64,000 nt of DNA. Source: Vespa crabro (lineage: Eukaryota; Arthropoda; Insecta; Hymenoptera; Vespidae). Shown piece by piece: positions 54,851 through 64,000 of this stretch (position 1 is its first letter; the number at the start of each line of letters is the position of its first letter). Below the pieces are notes generated by a model. It was given only the letters and a program-made list of their open reading frames with translations. It was not told the origin of the DNA and made no database searches. Where the stretch lies: NCBI RefSeq assembly GCF_910589235.1, contig NW_025813595.1, positions 4,154,001 through 4,218,000 of the forward strand, written 5' to 3'. The position numbers were made by a program, and so were the translations under genes.

Positions 54851-55794
54851 GATGGAAAAGATTATAACGATATAATAATAATTGCAACAATTACGATAAT
54901 AACGATTATGATGATAACAACGATAATAATATTAATTATAATAAAAATAATAACGACAATCACGATAATAACGATAATAATAGAAGTAATAATAACAATA
55001 TTAAGAATAATAACTATAATAAAGATAATAACAACAATAATATTAGTAATAAAATAAGTAATAACAATAATAACGATAAAAACGATTTTAACGATAATAA
55101 TAATGATGATAATTTCGTTAATATCGATATTAATAATAACAATAATAACTATAATAACGATAATAACGATTATTATAATAATAATAATAATAGCAATAAT
55201 AAAGATAATAAAGATAATAATGACAAAATAATAATAATAATAATAACGATAATAACGGTAATAACGATAATAATAATAAAAATAGTAACGACAACAACGA
55301 TAATAACGATAATAATAGTATTAATAATAACAATATTATGAATAATAACTATAAGAACGATAGTAAAAATAATACTAGTAGTAAAAAAGGAATAATTATT
55401 GTATCGATAAAAACGAATTTATCGATAACAATAATGACGATAATTACGATAATATCGATAATAATAATAACAATAATAACTTTAATACCGAAAATAACGA
55501 TTGAATCGTTAATAATAATAACGATAATAATGGTAATAACGATAAAAACAATAACGATATTAACGATAATATTGACAATCTTAAAGATATTAATGATAAT
55601 AATTTTAAAAGGATAATAATTATCATAGTAATTGTAGTTAAAACGATAATAACGATTTTAATGTAATTAATAATAATAACAATATCGATAATAACGATAA
55701 TAACGGTAATAACGATAATAATAATAGTAATAATATCAATAATTACAATAATAACGATAATAACGATAATAACTATAATAATAATAATAATAGC
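54851..55794. repeat. Array without recognised long partner
   Basis: This is triplet array, no gene. A short AATAATAACAATATTAAGAA word near 54988 recalls 13588 and 39168. AGTAAAAAAGGAATAATTAT near 55380 is a less regular spot. Confidence 0.72.
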
Positions 55795-57680
55795 GACATT
55801 ATTAACTATAATAAATATAATAACGATATGGTATTAACGATAAAGACGACAATAGTAGAAATAGTAATAACGATAATAAAAATAATAACTGCAATAAAAA
55901 TAATAATAATAAGAACAATAACAACAATAATAAGGAAAATAAACATAATAACAGTAACGATAATGCGACAATAATAATAACAAAAATAATAACGATAATA
56001 ACGATAACAACAATAATAACGATAATAAGTATATTAAATATATCAATATTAACGAAAATAACGTCTATTTCAAAATTATAAATAGCAATATGAAAGATAA
56101 TAACGATATTATCGAAAATAACGATAATAACGATATTAGTAATAACAATAATAACGATAATAACGATAATAGCGATTATAAAGATAATAGCGATTATAAC
56201 GATAATAATGACAGTAATAATAATAATAATAAGGAGAATAATATTAACGAGCACAACGAAAATAATAATAATAATAGTAGTAATATTAACAATAATAACA
56301 GTAATAACGATAAAAAAGATAATAACAATAATTACAGATATAACAATTATAATAATAACGATAAAAGCGATAATATTAGTAATAATAATAACGATAATAT
56401 CGACAATAATAATAATAATAATAATAACGATAATAACGATAATAACGATTATTACGGTAATAACGATAGTAATAATGAAATAATAATTATAATAATATTA
56501 ACGATAATAAGGATAATAACGATAATAGCGATTATAATAATAACTACGATTAAGATAATAACGATATTAACAATAATAAGGATAAGATTAATAACAATAA
56601 TAACTATTACAACGATAATAATAATAACACTAATAACAATAATAACGACAATAACGATAATTACGATAATAATAATTACAATTATAACGATAATAACGCT
56701 TTTAACGACAATAATATTAACAATAATATCAATGACAACGATTATAACGATTATATGATAAGTTTATACCTAAAATAAGGATAATAATGATAAGAACGAT
56801 AATTATAATAACAATAATAACAATTATCATGGTAATAACTAAAAAATAATAATAATAAAACCTATAAGAATGATAATATTGATAATATTAGTAGTAATAA
56901 TAACATTATTAATAAAAAGAACGATAATAACGATATTAACGATAACAATATTATCGATAATAACGTTACTTTTAATAATAATAATAACAATAATAACGAT
57001 AATAAAGATAACATTAATAATTATAATAACAATAATGCCGATAATTACGTTAATAATCCTAATAATAACAATAATACTAATAACTATAATAACGATAATC
57101 ACCATAATAACGACAATAACGATAATAGCGATATAACAATAATAATAATAATAATTACGAAAATAACGATAATAACGATAATAATAATAATAACACTAAC
57201 AAAATTAATAATAGCAATAGTAAATATAATAACGATTATGTCGATAATAATAAAAATAAATATAACGATAGTACCGATAATAAAGGTAATAACGATATTA
57301 ATAGTAGTAAAAATAGAGGTAATAACGATAATAAGGACAATAACATTAAAGTTAATAACGGTAAAACGACATTAACGATAATAATAATTACAAATATATA
57401 GATAATATTGGAAATAACGATAATGTCGATAAAAATGACAATAATAATAATAATAATAACAATAATATTGATAATAACGATCATAACGATCATAACGAAA
57501 ATATTAATAATAATACCGTTAATTAGGTTGATTACGAAAATAACGGAAATAACCACAATAACGGCAAAATCGATAATTAACGATATAATCGACAATAACA
57601 AAATTAACGAAAATAACGATAATAATGACATTAAATATAATAATATTAACCATAGTGACGGCAAAAGTAATAATACTGTT
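55795..57680. repeat. Large colinear block, copy 2 (partner 42330-44800)
   Basis: Landmarks in order are: ATTATTAACTATAATAAATA and AACGATATGGTATTAACGAT (55798-55842); AACAGTAACGATAATGCGAC (55948); AATAGCAATATGAAAGATAA (56081); CAATGACAACGATTATAACG (56732); TATACCTAAAATAAGGATAA (56765); AACCTATAAGAATGATAATA (56859); AATAGTAGTAAAAATAGAGG (57299); AATTAGGTTGATTACGAAAA (57521) with ACCACAATAACGGC; and GACATTAAATATAATAATAT (57628). It is about 590 bases shorter than copy 1, mainly because the part corresponding to 42831-43809 is shorter or different. Confidence 0.84.
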
Positions 57681-58424
57681 AATTATCGATAATAACGATA
57701 AAAAGTATAATAACAATTACATTAAAAACGATACCAACGATAAAAGTAATAATAGTAATAACGAAAATAAGGATAATAATGATGTCAACGATAATAATAA
57801 TAACAATAATAAGGATAATAACAATATTAATAATGAAGTAAATAAGAATAATATCGAAGACAACGATAATAATAATAACAATAATAAAGATAATAACGAT
57901 AATAACGATTATACGGATTATAACATTAACGATAAAAACGATAATAGTAATAATAATAAGAAAAATAATAAAGATAAAACGATAAAAAAGATAATAAATA
58001 TAATAACGAAAATAACAATAATAACTGTAATAATAATAACAGTACTAACGTAAATGATGACAATAAATAAAATGAATTTAATAACGATAATAACATTGAA
58101 AATAATGGATATAATACATATATTAAAGTTAGTAACGATAATAACGATAATAATAATAACAATAATAACAATAAATACGACAATAACGCCAATAATAATA
58201 ATAATATTAACGTAAATAGAGATTATTACTATTTCAAAGATAATAATAATAACAATAATAACGATAAAAACGAAATTAACGATGATAAGAATAATAACAA
58301 TAACAACGATAAAAACGATAATAATAATAAAAATAATAACGAAAATAAGGATTAAAACGATAACAACTATAATAATAATAATAATAGTAATAAAGGCAAT
58401 AACGATATTATCGATATTAGCGAT
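57681..58424. repeat. Array without recognised long partner
   Basis: This is triplet array, no gene. Only 58204-58310 has a relative (near 51328). The remainder is ordinary AATAACGAT-type sequence. Confidence 0.73.
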
Positions 58425-58800
58425 AATAACATTAATAACAATAAGAAAATTACTATATTAACAATTACAGTAATAATAATAATAATATCGATAGTAACAA
58501 AAATAACGATAATGACGATGAAAAAAATAACAATAATAACGATAAAAACGATATCAACGATAACAGCGATAATAATGATAATTACAATAATAATAACAAT
58601 AATAACGATTATAACAATTATAATGCGAACATTAATAATGATAATAACTGTGATAACTTTAATAATAATAATAACATAATAAATTATTATAACTGTAATA
58701 ATCATAAAAATAATAACAATTAAAAAGATTTAAAAACGATAATAAAAATATTTATAATAATAACGAAAAGAAGAATAATCACGATGAAAGCGACAATAAA
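58425..58800. repeat. Dispersed duplicate of 35265-35640
   Basis: See the copy at 35265. Here: AATTACAGTAATAATAATAA, ATCGATAGTAACAAAAATAA, AAAACGATATCAACGATAAC with AGCGATAATAATGAT, ATAATAAAAATATTTATAAT (58740) and AATAATCACGATGAAAGCGA (58775). It carries an extra stretch around 58660-58720. Confidence 0.84.
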
Positions 58801-61229
58801 AATAACAATAATAATGATAATATCGATAATAACGATAATAATATTAACAAAATTAACAACAATATTCATAATAATAATAAAGATAATAACGATAATAGTT
58901 ATAATAATAATATCGAAAGTAAGAATAATCACGATAATGATGATAATAATAGTAATAGTAATAACGATTATAACGATAATAACCATAATAACGAAATTAG
59001 TAATAAAATTAAAAACGATACTTACGTTAATAACGAGAATAATATTTGCAATAATGAAGATGAATACGATAAAAAAATAACAATAATAACGTTAATAACG
59101 ACAATAGTAATATGAATAATAACGATAATAACGATTATAACGATAATAAGAATATTAATAATATTAACGATAATATCGATATTAACGATAATAACGATAA
59201 TAATAAAGACAATTAGAACGATAAAAACGATAATAACGCTAATAATAATAAAAATAGTAATAACAATCATAAAGATAATAACGAGAAAAGCGATAATAAT
59301 AATAATTATAACGATAATAACGATAATGGTTATAGTAATGATATCGATAAGGACAATAATAACGATAATAATAATAACGATAATGACAATGATAATTGTA
59401 ACGATATAACGTTAATAACGATAATAATAATAATAATAAAAATCGAAAGGATATTAAATATAATAACGATAATAATAATAACGATTCTAACGAAAATAAT
59501 AATATAATTAATAACGATAATAGCGATAATAACGATAATAACTATAATAATAATAACGATATTGACGATAAAATCGATATTAATAATAACAATATTAACG
59601 ATAATATCGATAATAATAATAATAGCAATAACAATAAAAACAATAATAACGATAATAACGATTATAATAATAGCGATAACAACGATAACAACGATAATGA
59701 CGGTAATATCGATGATAGAAATAATAATGAAAAACATAATAACGATAATAACGATAATAATAATAAGGACAATATATATAACATTGATATTAAAGTCAAT
59801 AACGAAAATAATCATAACAATAATAACGATAAAAACGATAATAACGATAATAACCATATTATCGATAATAAGTACAATATTAACGATAATAACGACTATG
59901 GTAATAATAATAATGACAATAATAACGATAATAACGATAATAATGATATTAATAATAATAATAATAATAATAATAAAAACCATAATTAGTATAATAACGA
60001 TAATAATAGTGGTAATGTTAACAATAATAAAAAAATAATAACGATAATAACGATTATGACGATAACAATATTAATGATAATATAGACAATAGTAATAATA
60101 ATAATAATGATAAAATCGATATTAACGATAATAATAATAACAATAATGATAATCACGATTCAACGCTAATAACGATAACGTTACTAACGATAATGACGTT
60201 AACATCGATAATAATAATAATAATATTAACAATAATAACAATAATAACGATAATAACGACTATTATAATAACGATAATAACGGTAATCATGATAATAATA
60301 ATAACGAAAACAATGATAATAACAAAACTAGCGAAACTAATAATAACGACAATAACGATATTATCGATAATAATAATACCAATATTAATAACATTAAAAC
60401 AGATTATAACGATAATCACAATAATAATAATAATGATAATGACGAGAATAATAATAACAAGAATAACGATAATATCGATAATAATGATAATAACGATAAT
60501 AATTATATTAAAATTGCAATAATAACAATAATAACGATAATAAAAATAACGATATTGACGATAATAATGATAATAATAATAATAATAAAAATAATAACGA
60601 TAACAACGATAATAAAGGTAATAACGATAATAATAACAGTAATAATAATAATAATACAATAATAACTATAATAAGGACAATAACGATAATAATAATAACG
60701 ATAATAACGATTATATATACAATAATAATAACAATATTAACGATAATGTCGATAATAATAATAATAATAAGAAAAATAATAAAGATAATGACGATCATAA
60801 AGATAATAACGATAATAATAATAATAAAAGCTATATCAATAATAACGATAATGACGATAATAGAAGTAATGTTAATAATGATGAAAATGATATTTCCGAT
60901 AATAATAATAATAATAAAGGTAACAGGGATATAAACGTTAATAACGATAATAATAATAATGATAATAACGATAATAACAATTTTAACGATAATAATAATA
61001 AGTATAATAATAATAATATCTATACTTTTAATAATATTAAGAACGATGATAACGTTAAATAATAGTAAAAATAACTACAATAGCGATAATAAGGATAGTA
61101 ACGATAATAATATTAACGGTAATAACGGTAATATTAATAATAATAACAACGATAATAACGATATAAACAATATTAATATTAATAATAATAATGATAATAA
61201 CGATATAAAGGATAATACCCCTAATAACG
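58801..61229. repeat. Array with a diverged family B copy (about 59995-60140)
   Basis: Family B is seen as AATAATAGTGGTAATGTTAA (60004), CGATAACAATATTAATGATA (60059) and AATCGATATTAACGATAATA (60114). The rest is plain triplet array, no gene. CCCC at 61218-61221 is the only run of four C that I noticed on the + strand. Confidence 0.76.
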
Positions 61230-61255
61230 ATAATAACGATAAAAATGATATTAAC

Positions 61256-61308
<53 letters not shown>

Positions 61309-61348
61309 GGATAATAACGATAATAGTAATAATAAAAATAATAATAAC
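61230..61348. repeat. 119-bp exact direct repeat, copy 1 (partner 63530-63648)
   Basis: All 119 bases are identical to 63530-63648, at an offset of exactly 2300. The segment contains a pure AAT run (61256-61308) flanked by AAAAATGATATTAACAATAA and AAGGATAATAACGATAATAG. Identical long AAT runs with identical flanks in two places indicate a recent copying event. Confidence 0.94.
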
Positions 61349-61539
61349 AATAATATAGATATCATCGATAATAGTAATATAGATAATAACGAAAATAATA
61401 ATAATAATAATAACGATAATAACGATAATAACGATAATAAAGATAATTGTACTAATAATAATAACGTAATTAAGGGTAATAAATATGTAAACGATAATAA
61501 TAATAATAATAAGCATAATCGGTAATATCGACAATAATA
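61349..61539. repeat. Array between exact repeat and unit U
   Basis: Plain triplet array. The first part is a diverged continuation of the similarity to 63649 onward. No gene. Confidence 0.7.
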
Positions 61540-61880
61540 ATAATTATAATAACGATAACAACGATAATAACGATAATAATAATTATAATAAAAATAAAAA
61601 TAATAATTATAAAAATAATTGCGATTATAAATATAATAACGATAATAAAAAGAATATTAATAAAAATAATAATGATAATAGCAATGATAACTATAATATT
61701 AATAAGAATAATAATGATAACAACGTTATTACCGATAATATAGAAAATAATAATAATAATAAAACAATAATAACGATAAAAAAGAGAATAACTATAAACT
61801 AAAATCGATAATAACGATAATAGATATAAAAATAATATCGATAGTATCAATAATAACGAAAATATCTATATTAATAATAA

Positions 61881-61911
<31 letters not shown>

Positions 61912-62232
61912 AATAACGAAAATAACTATAGTAATGATAATAACGTTAATAACGATAAAGACGAAAAAAAAAATAAAAATAATAACGTTAATAACGATAA
62001 TAACGGCAATAGTAATAATAATAATAATAACGATTATAACAATAATAACGATATTAACAGTAGGAATAATAACAATAAAAACTATAATAAATATAATAAC
62101 GATAATAACGATAATAATAATAATAATAATTATAATAATACTAATAATAATAAGGATAATAAATATAATAACGTTAATAGTACAAGTAATAATAACATTA
62201 ATATCATTATTAAAGATAATAAAGATCATAAC

Positions 62233-62263
<31 letters not shown>

Positions 62264-63098
62264 TAAATAGTAATTATAACAAAATTAACGATAATAACGA
62301 TAATAAACATAATAATAATAAAAATAATAACGATTATAATGATACAAACGATAATAGTAATAATATCAAATTAAATAATAACGATAATAATGATAATAAT
62401 AATAACATTAATAACGATAATAACCATATTAACGAAAAAAACGATAATAATAATAGCAATAGTAACTATAATAATCATAATAACGATATTATAGTAATAT
62501 AAATAAAGATAATATCGATAATAAGGACAATAATAATACTAATAATAAAGATAATAACGATAACGTCGATAATAATTATAAAGAAAATAACGACAATAAT
62601 AATATTAATATTAAAGATAATAAGAATAATAATAATAACATCGATAATAATAATAACAATAATATCGTTAATAAGGGTAATTACGAAAATAACAGTAATA
62701 ACGATAATATAAATAAAATGACAATAATAATAATAATAAAATCGATAATAACGATATTAACGATAATAACGGTAATAACGATAATAAGGATAATAATAAT
62801 AATAATAATAAAGAAAATAACGGTATTAACGGTAATATCGATAATAATAATAACAATAATAATGATAATAAAAATAGTATTGATAATAACCATAATTTTA
62901 ATTACAATAATAATAATATTGACGATAATAACGATATTAATAAAGACAATAATAACAGTAACAAAGATGATAACGATATTAATATTAATAATAATATTAT
63001 CGATAATAGGGTTAATTACGAAAATAACGGTAATAAAGATTATAACAATAATAACAACAATAATATTAGAAATAATAACGATACAAACGATAATAACG

Positions 63099-63138
<40 letters not shown>
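63099..63138. repeat. Pure AAT-type microsatellite, 40 bases
   Basis: Uninterrupted period-3 run between AATAACG and AGATAATAACGC, inside unit U. The matching position of the copy at 23.8 kb has a shorter AAT run. Confidence 0.93.
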
Positions 63139-63139
<1 letters not shown>

Positions 63140-63529
63140 GATAATAACGCTATTAACGATAAAAAAGGTGGTAATAAATACAATAAGAGCGATAATGACG
63201 ATATTAATGAAAATAACGATAATTATAAAAACAATAATTACTATAATAACGATATTAACAATAATAAGAATAAGAATAAAAACGATAATAAAGAAATAAC
63301 GATAATTATAATAGCAATAATAACTATAAAGACGATAAAAACTACAATAACGATAATAATAAAATTAATAATAATATCATTATGGATAATAACGATAATT
63401 AAGATAATAATAACATTATTAATAACAATAATGAAGATAATAACGTCAATTAGAATAATATCAAGCACAGTAATAACGATAATAAGGGAAATAACTGTAA
63501 TAGCGATATTAAAGACAATAATAATAATA

Positions 63530-63555
63530 ATAATAACGATAAAAATGATATTAAC

Positions 63556-63608
<53 letters not shown>

Positions 63609-63648
63609 GGATAATAACGATAATAGTAATAATAAAAATAATAATAAC
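63530..63648. repeat. 119-bp exact direct repeat, copy 2
   Basis: Identical to 61230-61348 in every base, including the AAT run (63556-63608). It lies within the 61.5-63.9 kb unit U, between AATTACTATAATAACGATAT (63235) and ATTAACGTTCATAAC (63769). The other U copies have no such element at this place, so it looks like an insertion of a copied segment. Confidence 0.94.
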
Positions 63649-63900
63649 GATAATAGCGATAACAAATATAATAACGATAGTAATAATAACAATTACAACG
63701 ATTAATAACAGTAATGACGAAAACAATAAGAACGACAACTACTATTTTATCGTTAATAATATTAACAATATTAACGTTCATAACAAAAACAGTAATATTA
63801 ATAATGACATATATAACGATAATAACGATAAAAATAATACTAAAAGTAACAATAATAACGATAATAACGATAACAACGATGATAATAATAACGATAATCA

Positions 63901-64000
63901 TTTTAATAACGATAATAACGATAATAAAATAAATATCGATTATAATAATAATATTAATAAAAATAATAATAGGTATAATAACGATTATAACGATGATAAT
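63901..64000. repeat. Array, right end
   Basis: Ordinary triplet array that runs to the last base, so the array extends beyond the window. Confidence 0.8.

Larger units (their letters stand above)
61540..63900. repeat. Higher-order unit U, most complete copy
   Basis: Modules in order: AATTGCGATTATAAATATAA (61617) with AAAAAGAATATTAATA; ACTATAAACTAAAATCGATA (61791); ATCAATAATAACGAAAATAT (61847); AATAGTACAAGTAATAATAA (62176) with TATCATTATTAAAGATAATA; GATACAAACGATAATAGTAA (62340); AATAAAGATAATATCGATAA (62502) with AGGACAATAATAATACTAAT; TCGTTAATAAGGGTAATTAC (62665); AGGGTTAATTACGAAAATAA (63008); AATTACTATAATAACGATAT (63235); ATTAACGTTCATAACAAAAA (63769) with GACATATATAACGATAATAA. The order agrees with 32640-34900, 16440-17530, 12325-13495 and 20080-24140. 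No coding signature. Confidence 0.85.
1..64000. repeat. Degenerate AAT/AAC/GAT triplet satellite array filling the window
   Basis: The + strand is composed almost entirely of the triplets AAT, AAC and GAT, with ATT, ATC, AGT, AGC, GGT, TAT, AAA and AAG as variants. Common words are AATAACGAT and ATCGATAAT. In the first 60 bases there are 33 A, 18 T, 4 C and 5 G. The register is lost by small indels every few hundred bases at most. The A-rich orientation is the same from end to end. I see no coding region with normal amino-acid variety, no tRNA or rRNA, no transposase, no terminal inverted repeats and no CRISPR spacing. Open frames exist only because two of the three + phases (AAT and ATA) contain no stop and because stops are sparse on the other strand. 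Most likely this is eukaryotic satellite DNA that grew from a trinucleotide repeat. An artefact of assembly cannot be excluded. Confidence 0.95.

Noticed and set aside
1..64000. CRISPR array
   Set aside because: Repeats are not of constant length, there are no unique spacers between identical repeats, and no cas-like gene is present.
1..64000. Mitochondrial or plastid AT-rich region
   Set aside because: No organelle gene, tRNA or inverted repeat appears in 64 kb, and abundant AACGAT words are not typical of known organelle AT-rich regions. I cannot exclude it fully.

Overview
The whole 64 kb window is one uninterrupted low-complexity array. I found no gene, RNA gene, transposon, CRISPR array or ordinary intergenic sequence in it. 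The + strand is a degenerate triplet text built mainly from AAT, AAC and GAT, with ATT, ATC, AGT, AGC, GGT, TAT, AAA and AAG as variants (largely the pattern purine-any-pyrimidine). In the first 60 bases I count 33 A, 18 T, 4 C and 5 G, and all four C are followed by G; the rest looks the same by eye. The A-rich strand is always the + strand: I saw no inverted segment. The triplet register slips often, so long open frames arise by chance and change from Ile/Thr-rich to Asn/Asp-rich wherever the register slips. None looks like a protein.

The organism cannot be named from this. An array of this length with nested duplications points to a eukaryotic nuclear genome, probably heterochromatic or otherwise gene-free satellite DNA. 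That is inference. An assembly or sequencing artefact is the main alternative. Against it, the array carries an ordered history of duplications of several ages.

Layout. (1) 1-12.3 kb: diverged array with dispersed copies of several long families. (2) 12.3-18.3 kb: blocks with close relatives near 33-34 kb and 39-40 kb. (3) 18336-30550: a direct tandem duplication, 6112 bp followed by 6103 bp. By hand I find 11 substitutions and one 9-bp deletion between the copies. The breakpoints share 5 bp (TAAAA). (4) 30.6-41 kb: more mosaic blocks, including relatives of the 12-17 kb region. (5) 42.3-44.8 kb and 55.8-57.7 kb: two colinear copies of a roughly 2 kb block. (6) 45-54 kb: blocks related to 21-22 kb, 6 kb and 37 kb, plus a local 253-bp-spaced duplication. 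(7) 61.5-63.9 kb: a full-length copy of an ordered higher-order unit also seen, in whole or part, at 12.3-13.5, 16.4-17.5, 20.1-24.1 (and its duplicate) and 32.6-34.9 kb.

The most interesting result is therefore not a gene. It is a two-level satellite: a triplet ground pattern, overlaid by a higher-order unit of about 2.3 kb with modules in fixed order, and by duplications ranging from near-identical to strongly diverged. All alignments were done by eye. Block edges are approximate unless I say they are exact.
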